Positions 41,822 to 50,524 of a stretch of 64,000 bases of DNA are shown here, one piece after another. The DNA is taken from NCBI RefSeq assembly GCF_000161455.1, contig NZ_CM000745.1, positions 3,876,017 to 3,940,016 on the forward strand, in the 5' to 3' direction. The notes under the pieces were generated by a model. It was given only the letters and a program-made list of their open reading frames with translations. It was not told the DNA's origin and made no database searches. This stretch comes from Bacillus pseudomycoides DSM 12442 (GTDB lineage: Bacteria > Bacillota > Bacilli > Bacillales > Bacillaceae_G). Position 1 is the stretch's first letter. Every line of letters begins with the position of its first letter. The position numbers and the translations under genes are program-made.

Positions 41822-41973
41822 CGTAAACTTAAGAGCTGAGGTACGTAGTTACTACTTAAAGGGTTAGGACCTCTCTGGACTAACTTTCCCCCGTGGTAGT
41901 AGAGCAAGCCAAATTGCAAATTAGTTTTCAATTCGAACAGTTAGATTAAATTTTTATGAGGGGGAACTGTAGA
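41822..41973 (+). promoter_or_regulatory. Candidate structured leader of speD, class unknown
   Basis: Several pairings can be drawn: GGTTAG/CTAACT (near 41860-41885), TACTAC (41851-41856) with GTAGTA (near 41897), and GAGGT (near 41836) with ACCTC (near 41870), the last suggesting a pseudoknot. A CCCCC block lies between. I recognise no known riboswitch. A SAM or polyamine link would suit the enzyme, but this is inference. Confidence 0.35.
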
Positions 41974-42366
41974 ATGGATACTATGGACACGATGGGTCGT
42001 CACGTAATCGCTGAACTTTGGGATTGCGATTTCGACAAGCTTAATGATATGCCGTTTATTGAACAATTATTTGTGGATGCAGCACTAAGAGCTGGTGCTG
42101 AAGTACGTGAGGTTGCTTTTCATAAATTTGCGCCACAGGGTGTAAGTGGAGTTGTAATCATTTCGGAGTCACATTTAACAATTCATAGCTTTCCAGAGCA
42201 CGGCTATGCAAGTATTGATGTTTATACTTGCGGGGATCGTATTGATCCAAATGTTGCTGCAGAGTATATTGCAGAAGGTTTAAATGCGAAAACGCGAGAG
42301 AGCATCGAGCTTCCTCGAGGCACAGGTAGCTTCGAAATTAAGCATAGAGAAACAAAAGCTCTTTAA
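41974..42366 (+). CDS. speD: S-adenosylmethionine decarboxylase proenzyme
   Basis: Makes decarboxylated SAM, the aminopropyl donor for spermidine. 130 residues, the short prokaryotic class that self-cleaves. The cleavage site is in I-I-S-E-S-H-L-T-I-H-S-F-P-E-H-G: the Ser after Glu becomes the pyruvoyl group. The catalytic Cys lies in D-V-Y-T-C-G-D. GAGGGGG ten bases upstream selects ATG 41974; further in-frame ATGs at 41983 and 41992 are alternatives. Terminator follows. Confidence 0.95.
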   Translation: MDTMDTMGRHVIAELWDCDFDKLNDMPFIEQLFVDAALRAGAEVREVAFHKFAPQGVSGVVIISESHLTIHSFPEHGYASIDVYTCGDRIDPNVAAEYIAEGLNAKTRESIELPRGTGSFEIKHRETKAL

Positions 42367-42392
42367 AAAAGAACATAATTGATTTAAAATGT

Positions 42393-42419
42393 AAAGAGGT
42401 GTATAATGCACCTCTTTTT
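42393..42419 (+). terminator. Terminator of speD
   Basis: AAAGAGGTG / CACCTCTTT stem, 7-base loop, T-run. Confidence 0.88.
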
Positions 42420-42630
42420 AGTTTATATAAATTTGAAATTGTAAAATGGTAGACTGTTTTTGACGAATGCTTGCTATAAAGTAAATTTTTAAAAAGTAAT
42501 GTATTATTGAACGTGAATAGTAGGATAAGGTAGTGAGCAAATACAAATAGGTTATATAATATTGTATATATATTTTCACATGTAGATGAAGTAAAAAGAA
42601 TGAAGATTAAATTGCAAGGGAGTGAATGAG

Positions 42631-43092
42631 TTGCGTTGTCCAGCCTGTTTTCATAATGGTACAAGAGTATTGGATTCACGTCCGGTAGATGAGGGACGCT
42701 CCATTCGAAGAAGAAGAGAGTGTGAAAGTTGTTTAAATCGATTTACGACATTTGAACGAGTAGAAGAACCACCTCTTATTGTTGTAAAAAAAGAGGGAAC
42801 ACGAGAAGAGTTTAATAAAGAAAAGATTTTGCGTGGATTAATTAAAGCGTGTGAAAAAAGACCTGTATCGTTAAAACAATTAGAAGAAGTAACACAAAAT
42901 GTGGAGCGTGAACTTCGTAATTTAGGAATATCAGAAGTGAAAAGTGATATGATCGGTGAAATCGTAATGGAAGCACTTCGAGATATTGATGATGTTGCTT
43001 ATGTACGATTTGCCTCCGTATATCGTCAATTTAAAGATTTAAATGTATTTATTGAAGAATTAAAAGATATACTGCAAAAAGAACGAGAATAA
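42631..43092 (+). CDS. nrdR: Transcriptional repressor NrdR
   Basis: Represses ribonucleotide reductase genes when ATP/dATP load is high. 153 residues. N-terminal zinc ribbon C-P-A-C and C-E-S-C (~3-34) with S-R-P-V-D-E-G-R-S-I-R-R-R-R-E between, then the ATP-cone domain from ~49. TTG start (giving the canonical start before R-C-P-A-C) with GGGAG eight bases upstream; an ATG nine bases earlier has too little spacing. The TAA stop is part of an ATAAA that begins a bcr1 remnant. Confidence 0.94.
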   Translation: MRCPACFHNGTRVLDSRPVDEGRSIRRRRECESCLNRFTTFERVEEPPLIVVKKEGTREEFNKEKILRGLIKACEKRPVSLKQLEEVTQNVERELRNLGISEVKSDMIGEIVMEALRDIDDVAYVRFASVYRQFKDLNVFIEELKDILQKERE

Positions 43093-43126
43093 AGTGAAAC
43101 TTTGAGCCCGCAAATAGTGGTGAAAA
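43089..43126 (-). repeat. Internally deleted bcr1-like remnant
   Basis: ATAAAGTGAAACTTT followed directly by GCCCGCAAATAGTGG, i.e. the two ends of a minus-oriented bcr1 with the ~115-bp middle missing. The ATAAA end supplies the nrdR stop codon. Confidence 0.5.
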
Positions 43127-43162
43127 AGAGCTAGAAGCGAAAGCTATTAGCTCTTTTTCACT
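43120..43162 (+). terminator. Terminator after nrdR
   Basis: GTGAAAAAGAGCT / AGCTCTTTTTCAC stem around a 16-base loop. Confidence 0.85.
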
Positions 43163-43203
43163 AAGGAATTATATACGTAGAATGGAAGAAAGGAATTGCA
43201 AGG

Positions 43204-44610
43204 ATGGAAAAACAGTCATGGATGGAGCTATTGCCAATTGATCGTTATAAAGTAAGTGCGAAAGGGTTGCTGCATAGTTACGATCGGAAGGTATTAACGA
43301 TGTTATATCAACCATTAGTGGGTAGTAAGGCTTTTAGCTTATACATGACGCTGTGGGGAGAGCTAGAACAGGATCGTGTATTTGGAAAAGAGAATACACA
43401 CCACTCTCTTATGGTGACAATGCAAATGCAGCTTCCTGAAGTATATGAAGAACGGATGAAATTAGAAGCAATTGGGCTTTTAAACGTATATATAAAAAAA
43501 GAAAAAGATATTCGAATGTTTATATACGAATTGCAGCCGCCGTTATCACCAAAACAATTTTTTGATGATATTGTCCTGAGCATCTTTTTGTATAATCGAT
43601 TAAGCCGTGCGAAATATAATCAAGTTAAACAATATTTTTTAGAAGAAGAGTTTGATTTTGCTTCTTATGAAAATGTTACACATTCCTTTAATGATGTATT
43701 TGGGTCTTTTAATCCAGGGCAATTTGAACATGCGCAAGAGGAACTTCGAATTCCAAGTAGCGCAGTTATGCCGGGCAATGAAAAAGGAACTGCCCCACAA
43801 CTTTGGAACGATTTCTTTGATTTTTCTTTATTTGTAGAAGGGTTATCGACTCTTGTGCCGCGAAAAGCGATTACGGACCAAGTGCGTGAATGTGTTGTTA
43901 CACTCTCTTACGTGTATGGTGTGGATGTGCTGTCGATGCAAAATATTGTGCTTGGTGCAATGACAGAATTGCAAACGATTGATATGGAAAGGCTTCGGAA
44001 AGGAGCGCGTGATTGGTATCAATTTGAAAATGGTCAAGCGCTTCCAGTGTTAAGTGAACGAGTACAGCCTCATGCTGCACGTACGATGAAAGAGAAAGAG
44101 CCGTCTACGCAAGAAGAGATGCTCATTAAACAGCTAGAAGAAATTTCTCCAAAACAATTGTTAAAAGAAATTTCAGGCGGGGCAGAAGCAACGAAAGCAG
44201 ATTTGCAAATTGTAGAAGAAGTAATGATGAATCAAAAACTAACGCCAGGTGTGGTCAATGTACTTATTTATTATGTGATGCTGCGTTCGGATATGAAGCT
44301 TGCCAAAACATATGTTGAGAAAATTGCGGGGCACTGGGCACGAAAAAAAGTAGGTACGGTATCAGAAGCGATGGCATTGGCGAAAGAAGAGAATCGTCAA
44401 TATCAAGAATGGGCTGAAACGAAGAAAAAGGGTCATACTTCGAAGAAAACAGTGCGGAAAGAAATGGTGCCCGATTGGTTGAAAGAACAATCCGAGGAAC
44501 AACCAGAAGAACAGCCTAAGGAACTTACGAATGTGGCGAAAAAATCGAGCAAGTTAGAAGAAGAACGAAAGAGATTGGAAGAAGAGTTGAAAAAATATAA
44601 GCGTGATTAA
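43204..44610 (+). CDS. dnaB: Replication initiation and membrane attachment protein DnaB
   Basis: Firmicutes DnaB, unrelated to the E. coli helicase: it loads the replicative helicase with DnaD and DnaI at oriC and in restart. 468 residues. N-terminal winged-helix region (~1-120, L-Y-Q-P-L-V-G-S-K-A-F-S-L-Y); the DnaB/DnaD C-terminal helical module at ~295-400 with V-V-N-V-L-I-Y-Y-V-M and a Y-V-E-K-I-A-G-H-W; a charged Glu/Lys/Gln tail. ATG after AAAGGAATTGCAAGG. dnaI follows after 33 bases. Confidence 0.94.
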   Translation: MEKQSWMELLPIDRYKVSAKGLLHSYDRKVLTMLYQPLVGSKAFSLYMTLWGELEQDRVFGKENTHHSLMVTMQMQLPEVYEERMKLEAIGLLNVYIKKEKDIRMFIYELQPPLSPKQFFDDIVLSIFLYNRLSRAKYNQVKQYFLEEEFDFASYENVTHSFNDVFGSFNPGQFEHAQEELRIPSSAVMPGNEKGTAPQLWNDFFDFSLFVEGLSTLVPRKAITDQVRECVVTLSYVYGVDVLSMQNIVLGAMTELQTIDMERLRKGARDWYQFENGQALPVLSERVQPHAARTMKEKEPSTQEEMLIKQLEEISPKQLLKEISGGAEATKADLQIVEEVMMNQKLTPGVVNVLIYYVMLRSDMKLAKTYVEKIAGHWARKKVGTVSEAMALAKEENRQYQEWAETKKKGHTSKKTVRKEMVPDWLKEQSEEQPEEQPKELTNVAKKSSKLEEERKRLEEELKKYKRD

Positions 44611-44643
44611 TAGAAGAGAATGAACGCTCTTTGAGGTGAGAGA

Positions 44644-45582
44644 ATGGAGCATATTCAAAATTCATTTGCAAAGTTGATGCAAAATGAGAATTTTAAAAAT
44701 AGATACGAAGTGTTAAAGGCGGAAGTGATGGCACATCCGCGTGTGAAAGAGTTTATTGAAGAACATAAAGGTGAAGTGACGACTTCCATGATAGAGCGAA
44801 GTCTTGTGAAACTGTATGAATACATTGGGCAAAGTGTTGGATGTGCAGATTGTCCGAACTTAGAATCATGTAAAAATATGATTCAAGGATATGAGCCGAA
44901 ACTGATTATTCAAGGTAAGATGATTGATATTCAATATGATCGCTGCGTAAGAAAAGTGGCTTATGATGAGCGGAAGAAATATGAAAAATTAGTTCAAAGT
45001 GTCTATATGCCAAGTGATATTTTACAGGCTTCTATGGAAAATTTAGATCCATCAGATTTAGAACCGCGAATTGAGGCGATTCGTGCAGCAAATGAATTTT
45101 TAAATGCATACGAACCTGGAAAAAAAGTACAAGCGTTATATTTCTACGGTAAATTTGGTGTAGGGAAAACGTATCTCTTAGGAGCGATTGCGAATGAATT
45201 AGCCTTAAAAAAAATAAGTTCAATGATCGTATACTTACCAGAATTTTTACGAGAAATTAAAAGTTCACTGCAAAATAATACGATAGGTGAAAAAATTGAT
45301 GCGGTGAAGCGTGTACAAGTATTAATGTTAGATGATATTGGGGCGGAAGCAATGTCAAGCTTTGTGCGTGATGATGTGCTTGGTGCTATACTGCAGTTCC
45401 GAATGCTTGAAAACTTACCGACGTTCTTTACGTCTAATTTTGACTTTAAACAGCTAGAACATCATTTAACCTACACACAGCGTGGAGAAGCAGAAGAAAT
45501 GAAAGCGGCGCGTATTATGGAGCGTATTAAGTATTTGGCGAAGCCAGTTCCAATTGGTGGGAAAAATCGTCGTCATACGTAA
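44644..45582 (+). CDS. dnaI: Primosomal protein DnaI (helicase loader)
   Basis: AAA+ ATPase that loads the DnaC helicase ring. 312 residues. The N-terminal helicase-binding domain holds the zinc Cys cluster C-A-D-C-P-N-L-E-S-C (~67-76). ATPase domain: Walker A Y-G-K-F-G-V-G-K-T-Y (~168-177), Walker B L-M-L-D-D-I-G-A-E (~226-235), and T-S-N-F sensor 1. Follows dnaB with a GAGGTGAGAG site, the standard dnaB-dnaI operon. Confidence 0.96.
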   Translation: MEHIQNSFAKLMQNENFKNRYEVLKAEVMAHPRVKEFIEEHKGEVTTSMIERSLVKLYEYIGQSVGCADCPNLESCKNMIQGYEPKLIIQGKMIDIQYDRCVRKVAYDERKKYEKLVQSVYMPSDILQASMENLDPSDLEPRIEAIRAANEFLNAYEPGKKVQALYFYGKFGVGKTYLLGAIANELALKKISSMIVYLPEFLREIKSSLQNNTIGEKIDAVKRVQVLMLDDIGAEAMSSFVRDDVLGAILQFRMLENLPTFFTSNFDFKQLEHHLTYTQRGEAEEMKAARIMERIKYLAKPVPIGGKNRRHT

Positions 45583-45613
45583 AGAGTGAGCATACTGCTT
45601 GCTCTTTTTTTAT
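45583..45613 (+). terminator. Terminator of dnaBI
   Basis: GAGTGAGCA / TGCTTGCTC stem with internal mismatches, then a seven-T run. Confidence 0.6.
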
Positions 45614-45814
45614 GTTTCTTCAGTATATGTTTGAAATTTCATACGAGCTTGTATCATTTTTTTTCTAGTCCCTTAATATATATAAAATTAGCAAGGATTG
45701 TAGAGTGAAGCGGAAGCAGGTATTGCTACTTAGCGCCTAGCTTTCGTGAACTGGACTCTTATGGGGGCTTGAGAGAAAGTAACTCCGTAGAGCGGGATAA
45801 AAGGGGGGACAGGA

Positions 45815-46696
45815 GTGATTGAAATCTGCTTCGAAGAAAAAAATGATGCTGCGCACGTATATCAACAACTGATAAAGAGAACGGAAAAGCTATATAAAGA
45901 AACAAGTGTTTATTTATATGAACAAAAGGTAACGATTCATATACCAATATGCGAATCGAATTATATTGAGAAAGTTTTAACACCAGTACTTCTTTATTTT
46001 ATTGTTAATATAAAACAAAACGAATGGCTTCGTACTATTTTAAAAGAGAAATTTTTTTATGAAGAACAAGAAGAGTGCCATCAAATTTTACATATGGCAC
46101 ATGCTATCTTAAATGGAAAGCGAAAAGGGATTGCCCGTGATCTAACACGTAATAAGATTGAAGTCCGTATTATGTCTTCTTTAAAAGGATGGCTCTGTGA
46201 CCCACTTTCTTTTTCTTTTTCATCTTATATTCGTTTTCGCCTCCGCGCATATAGGGAGATGGTACACCGACTTGCGGAAGTGGCGATCGATGAATATAAA
46301 ATGGAGCAAGAATATCAAGTGTTTGTAGAAATGCTAAGGCAACAAGTGAGCAGCCGAAAATCACGTTTACCATGTCTACATCTTGTATTTGATGAAAGTT
46401 TTATTTTTTATGATGAAAAAGGAATACGTTTAAAACAAGAAAAATTGGTTCAATATATAGAAGAGGATTTACTAAATAAGCAGGGCGTATATATTGACAC
46501 GAAGGTAATTGCACCGCTTCTTTCTATTGCGCCGAGAATGATTTATTTGTACACGAAAGAGCAAGATCACAATATGATTGTTACCCTTCAAAATGTATTT
46601 CAAGAACGAGTTCAGTTATGTGCACTGCATGAATTTGAACACAACGTGAAAAATTTAAAAAATAAAGGGAACACCCTTGATTTTCTAAGTTTTTGA
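45815..46696 (+). CDS. ytxC: Putative sporulation protein YtxC
   Basis: 293 residues, soluble. The YtxC family has one conserved core, here F-I-R-F-R-L-type: Y-I-R-F-R-L-R-A-Y (~142-150) followed by V-D/A-x-A-I-D-E-Y-K, with an L-H-L-V-F segment later. Function unknown; linked to sporulation by name. GTG start after AAGGGGGGAC. The 3' end contains the -35 of the thrS promoter, and gene order dnaI-ytxC-thrS is the same as in B. subtilis. Confidence 0.85.
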   Translation: MIEICFEEKNDAAHVYQQLIKRTEKLYKETSVYLYEQKVTIHIPICESNYIEKVLTPVLLYFIVNIKQNEWLRTILKEKFFYEEQEECHQILHMAHAILNGKRKGIARDLTRNKIEVRIMSSLKGWLCDPLSFSFSSYIRFRLRAYREMVHRLAEVAIDEYKMEQEYQVFVEMLRQQVSSRKSRLPCLHLVFDESFIFYDEKGIRLKQEKLVQYIEEDLLNKQGVYIDTKVIAPLLSIAPRMIYLYTKEQDHNMIVTLQNVFQERVQLCALHEFEHNVKNLKNKGNTLDFLSF

Positions 46697-46705
46697 GCAT
46701 ATAAT
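46677..46705 (+). promoter_or_regulatory. thrS promoter, overlapping the end of ytxC
   Basis: TTGATT, 17-base spacer, TATAAT (46700-46705). The -35 lies in the last ytxC codons. Predicted start near 46712, just before the T-box leader. Confidence 0.7.
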
Positions 46706-46711
46706 TACCTA

Positions 46712-46976
46712 CATAAATGAAATATATTGAAATGTTACGATGAGGACATGAGTGATTTACTACGATTTTCAGAGAGGGAAGCCTTAGGGTGTGAGCTTCC
46801 TAGTACGGGTTTATTACTTACCACCTCTAAACTTTAGCAGTGAACACTTTTTCTAGTAATTGCTAACGGCCAACACCGTTATGTTGAACTTGAGCAATTG
46901 ACAGTTTAGTTAATTGGAACAAGGGTGGAACCACGAATTCAACACTCGTCCCTTTTTACGGGATGAGTGTTTTTTA
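46712..46976 (+). promoter_or_regulatory. T-box riboswitch (Thr, specifier ACC)
   Basis: The antiterminator T-box AAGGGTGGAACCACG lies at 46921-46935, and the terminator AACACTCGTCCC / GGGATGAGTGTT at 46941-46970 with T-run. Stem I carries GGGAAGCC...GGTGTGAGCTTCC. The specifier position, just before ACCTCT as in the pheS T-box, reads ACC (46820-46822), a Thr codon. Uncharged tRNA-Thr would allow read-through into thrS. Confidence 0.92.
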
Positions 46977-47003
46977 TTTTGAGAAAAAAAGGAGTGACCA
47001 GTG

Positions 47004-48935
47004 ATGGCAGATGTAGTTAAAATTATTTTCCCTGATGGAGCTGTGAAGGAGTTTCCAAAAGGAACAACAACTGAAGAAATCGCAGCTTCTATTAGCCCAG
47101 GCTTAAAGAAAAAAGCTGTGGCTGGAAAATTAAATGATGAGATGATCGATCTTCGTACACCAATTGAAGAAGATGGTGCAGTTTCAATCATTACATTAGA
47201 TTCTGAAGATGGCTTATACATTTTACGCCACTCAACAGCCCATCTTTTAGCACAAGCGTTAAAACGTTTATATAAAGATGTAAAACTTGGTATTGGTCCA
47301 GTAATCGAAAATGGTTTCTACTACGATATCGATATGGAAGAAGCAATTACAGTTGAGGACTTCCCAAAAATCGAAAAAGAGATGCAAAAAATTGTGAACG
47401 AGAATTTAGAAATCGTTCGTCATGAAGTGCCACGTGCGGAAGCACTTCGCCGTTATGAAGAAATTGGCGATGAGCTAAAATTAGAATTAATTAACGATCT
47501 TCCAGAAGATGCGATTATTTCAATTTATGAACAAGGCGAATTCTACGACCTTTGCCGTGGGGTTCACCTTCCATCTACAGGGAAAATTAAAATGTTTAAA
47601 TTGTTAAGTGTTGCAGGTGCTTACTGGCGTGGCGATAGCAATAATAAAATGCTACAGCGTATTTACGGTACTGCATTCGTGAAGAAAGCAGAATTAGATG
47701 AGCATTTACGTATGCTTGAAGAAGCGAAAGAGCGTGACCACCGTAAATTAGGTAAAGAGTTGAAATTATTTACAAATAGCCAAAAAGTAGGACAAGGTTT
47801 ACCGCTTTGGTTACCAAAAGGTGCAACAATCCGTCGTATTATTGAGCGTTACATTGTTGATAAAGAAGCGAGCTTAGGATATGACCACGTATATACTCCA
47901 GTATTAGGAAGCAGAGAGCTTTATGAAACTTCTGGTCACTGGAATCACTACCGAGATGGCATGTTCCCATCAATGGAAATGGATAATGAGGAATTAGTAC
48001 TTCGTCCAATGAACTGCCCTCACCATATGATGGTGTATAAAAACGATATCCACAGCTATCGTGAATTACCAATTCGTATTGCAGAGCTTGGAACAATGCA
48101 CCGCTATGAAATGTCGGGTGCACTATCTGGATTACAACGTGTACGTGGAATGACTTTAAATGATGCGCACATTTTCGTTCGTCCAGATCAAATTAAAGAA
48201 GAATTAAAACGCGTTGTAAACTTAACTTTAGAAGTATATAAAGACTTCGGTTTAGAAAATTATTCATTCCGCTTATCTTATCGTGATCCAGAAGATACTA
48301 AAAAGTATTATGCTGACGATGAAATGTGGGAAAAAGCACAATCTATGTTAAAAGAAGCTATGGATGAAATGGGTCTTGAGTACTATGAAGCTGAAGGTGA
48401 AGCTGCATTCTACGGTCCAAAACTTGACGTTCAAGTTCGTACTGCACTTGGAAAAGACGAAACACTTTCAACTGTACAATTAGACTTCTTACTTCCGGAG
48501 CGCTTTGAATTAACTTACGTTGGGGAAGATGGTAAACCTCATCGTCCAGTTGTTATTCACCGCGGTGTTGTATCAACTATGGAACGTTTCGTTGCTTTCT
48601 TAATCGAAGAGTACAAAGGTGCATTCCCAACATGGTTAGCGCCAGTTCAAGTACAAGTAATCCCAGTTTCTCCGCAAGTACATTTAGACTACGCGAAGAA
48701 AGTACAGGAAGACTTGCAACGTGCTGGTATCCGTGTGGAAGTGGATACTCGTGAAGAGAAAATCGGTTATAAAATCCGTGAAGCACAAATGCAAAAAATT
48801 CCGTATATGCTTGTAGTAGGTGACAATGAAGTTGCTGAAAACGGCGTAAACGTACGTAAATACGGTGAACAAAAATCAGAAACAATCGCATTAGATGCGT
48901 TTGTTGATATGATTAAAGTTGAAGGAAAACGCTAA
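47004..48935 (+). CDS. thrS: Threonyl-tRNA synthetase
   Basis: 643 residues. TGS domain ~1-62 (I-F-P-D-G-A-V-K-E-F); editing SAD domain ~63-225 with H-S-T-A-H-L-L-A-Q; class II catalytic core ~240-535 with zinc ligands in M-N-C-P-H-H, motif 2 in R-Y-E-M-S-G-A-L-S-G-L-x-R-V-R-G, motif 3 near H-R-G-V-V-S-T-M-E-R; anticodon domain to the end. GGAGTG seven bases upstream favours ATG 47004 over the GTG one codon earlier. Controlled by the preceding T-box. Confidence 0.97.
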   Translation: MADVVKIIFPDGAVKEFPKGTTTEEIAASISPGLKKKAVAGKLNDEMIDLRTPIEEDGAVSIITLDSEDGLYILRHSTAHLLAQALKRLYKDVKLGIGPVIENGFYYDIDMEEAITVEDFPKIEKEMQKIVNENLEIVRHEVPRAEALRRYEEIGDELKLELINDLPEDAIISIYEQGEFYDLCRGVHLPSTGKIKMFKLLSVAGAYWRGDSNNKMLQRIYGTAFVKKAELDEHLRMLEEAKERDHRKLGKELKLFTNSQKVGQGLPLWLPKGATIRRIIERYIVDKEASLGYDHVYTPVLGSRELYETSGHWNHYRDGMFPSMEMDNEELVLRPMNCPHHMMVYKNDIHSYRELPIRIAELGTMHRYEMSGALSGLQRVRGMTLNDAHIFVRPDQIKEELKRVVNLTLEVYKDFGLENYSFRLSYRDPEDTKKYYADDEMWEKAQSMLKEAMDEMGLEYYEAEGEAAFYGPKLDVQVRTALGKDETLSTVQLDFLLPERFELTYVGEDGKPHRPVVIHRGVVSTMERFVAFLIEEYKGAFPTWLAPVQVQVIPVSPQVHLDYAKKVQEDLQRAGIRVEVDTREEKIGYKIREAQMQKIPYMLVVGDNEVAENGVNVRKYGEQKSETIALDAFVDMIKVEGKR

Positions 48936-48940
48936 GGAAA

Positions 48941-48967
48941 AGGCGCGGCATGCCGCGCCTTTGTTTT
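48941..48967 (+). terminator. Terminator of thrS
   Basis: AAGGCGCGGC pairing with GCCGCGCCTT, then TTGTTTT. Confidence 0.9.
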
Positions 48968-49085
48968 ATGGGTAAGGGGAACAAAAATTAGAAATAATAA
49001 CCAAACAAGACTTATCATAAAAAAGTATTGCATGTATTCGTGTTGTTTGTTACAATATTTCTTGTTGTTAGTAAAACGCGTCTTC

Positions 49086-49114
49086 TTGACAGACTTTATA
49101 TCCTATGGTAAACT
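49086..49114 (+). promoter_or_regulatory. infC operon promoter
   Basis: TTGACA, 17-base spacer, TAAACT; a strong sigma-A match. Confidence 0.75.
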
Positions 49115-49119
49115 CATCA

Positions 49120-49257
49120 AGGATAATAGAATATTGTTTTGTAGAACAAGTAGAAGCACCCGCTTCTCACCTGATTGACGCATACGCAGTTAGCAGGTAA
49201 ATGTCTTTCTTACTTAAGATTGTACAAGTGTGGGTGTCCGTATGCCCACACTTTTTT
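49120..49257 (+). promoter_or_regulatory. L20 leader (autoregulatory leader of infC-rpmI-rplT)
   Basis: The position before infC, the early GAAGCACCCGCTTCTC hairpin, the middle AGCAGGTAAATG segment and the terminal hairpin AAGTGTGGG / CCCACACTT with six T (49226-49257) match the Bacillus L20 leader. Known mechanism: ribosomal protein L20 binds the leader and promotes early termination. Confidence 0.85.
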
Positions 49258-49312
49258 GTTTGGGTTCTATGACTACAAACGTATTCTAAGAAAACCTTGG
49301 AGGTGGCTTACT

Positions 49313-49828
49313 ATTAGCAAGGATATGATGATTAACGAGCAAATTCGTGCACGTGAAGTACGTTTAGTTGGTGCGAATGGTGATCAACTTGGCATCAAGT
49401 CTCGTAATGACGCTTTAGACTTAGCTGCAAATCTTAATCTTGATTTAGTATTGGTTGCTCCAAATGCGAAACCGCCAGTATGCCGCATTATGGACTACGG
49501 TAAATTCCGCTTTGAGCAACAAAAGAAAGAAAAAGAACAGCGCAAAAATCAAAAAGTAATTAGCATGAAAGAAGTTCGTTTAAGTCCAACAATTGATGAA
49601 CACGACTTTAACACAAAACTTCGTAATGCTATCAAGTTTTTAGAGAAAGGCGACAAGGTTAAAGCGTCAATTCGCTTTAAAGGACGTGCCATTACTCATA
49701 AAGAAATCGGTCAACGTGTTTTAGATCGCTTCTCAGAAGCTTGTGCTGAAGTTAGTACAATCGAATCTAAGCCTAAAATGGAAGGACGTAGTATGTTCTT
49801 AGTTTTAGCACCGAAAAACGATAAGTAA
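49313..49828 (+). CDS. infC: Translation initiation factor IF-3
   Basis: 171 residues. It keeps ribosomal subunits apart and proofreads initiation. The N-domain starts ISKDMMINEQIRAREVRLVG; the linker is Lys-rich; the C-domain has V-K-A-S-I-R-F-K-G-R-A. The start codon is the rare ATT (49313), nine bases after GGAGGTGG; ATGs further in would cut into the conserved N-terminus. ATT starts in infC are known to allow IF-3 self-control. rpmI and rplT follow in the same operon. Confidence 0.94.
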   Translation: MSKDMMINEQIRAREVRLVGANGDQLGIKSRNDALDLAANLNLDLVLVAPNAKPPVCRIMDYGKFRFEQQKKEKEQRKNQKVISMKEVRLSPTIDEHDFNTKLRNAIKFLEKGDKVKASIRFKGRAITHKEIGQRVLDRFSEACAEVSTIESKPKMEGRSMFLVLAPKNDK

Positions 49829-49849
49829 TAGATAGAGGAGGAAATACCT

Positions 49850-50050
49850 ATGCCTAAACAAAAAACTCATCGCGGCGCTGCAAAGCGTTTCAAAAAGACT
49901 GGATCTGGTAAACTTAAGCGTTCACACGCTTACACAAGCCATTTATTCGCTAACAAATCTACGAAAGCTAAACGTAAACTACGTAAAGCTGGCGTAGTAA
50001 GCGCTGGTGACTTCAAACGCATTCGTCAAATGCTTGACAACTTAAAATAA
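49850..50050 (+). CDS. rpmI: Ribosomal protein bL35
   Basis: 66 residues, very basic, beginning [20 protein letters not shown], the invariant bL35 start. Component of the large subunit. GAGGAGG eight bases before the ATG. Lies 21 bases after infC and 37 before rplT. Confidence 0.98.
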
Positions 50051-50087
50051 GTTCGGCTGATATATAGAACAAATAGGAGGTAATATT

Positions 50088-50444
50088 ATGCCAAGAGTAA
50101 AAGGTGGTACAGTTACTCGTCAACGTCGTAAAAAAGTTATAAAATTAGCAAAAGGTTACTACGGTTCTAAAAATACATTATTTAAGGTTGCTAACCAACA
50201 GGTTATGAAATCTTTACTATATGCATTCCGTGACCGTCGTCAAAAGAAACGTGACTTCCGTAAATTATGGATCACTCGTATCAACGCAGCTGCTCGTATT
50301 AACGGTCTTTCTTACAGCCGTTTAATGCACGGTTTAAAAGTTGCTGGTATCGAAGTTAACCGCAAGATGCTTGCTGACTTAGCTGTTCATGACGAAAAAG
50401 CTTTCGCTGAATTAGCAACAGTTGCAAAAAACAACTTAAACTAA
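50088..50444 (+). CDS. rplT: Ribosomal protein bL20
   Basis: 118 residues, basic, with the family start PRVKGGTVTRQRRKK and G-Y-Y-G-S-K-N. Binds 23S rRNA early in assembly and, in Bacillus, also represses its own operon by binding the leader. AGGAGG before ATG. A terminator ends the infC-rpmI-rplT operon. Confidence 0.98.
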   Translation: MPRVKGGTVTRQRRKKVIKLAKGYYGSKNTLFKVANQQVMKSLLYAFRDRRQKKRDFRKLWITRINAAARINGLSYSRLMHGLKVAGIEVNRKMLADLAVHDEKAFAELATVAKNNLN

Positions 50445-50453
50445 TTGTTCAAA

Positions 50454-50488
50454 AACCTTAGAAGAATTTTCTTCTGAGGTTTTTTTTA
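50454..50488 (+). terminator. Terminator of infC-rpmI-rplT
   Basis: AACCTTAGAAGAA / TTCTTCTGAGGTT stem and eight T. Confidence 0.9.
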
Positions 50489-50524
50489 TTGTTTGGAGCT
50501 ACTTTTATAATTAATATAATTGTT

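Noticed and set aside
45670..45810. Possible structured RNA before ytxC
   Set aside because: Some GC-rich segments can pair (e.g. GAAGC with GCTTTC), but I found no consistent fold or terminator, so it is not listed as a feature.
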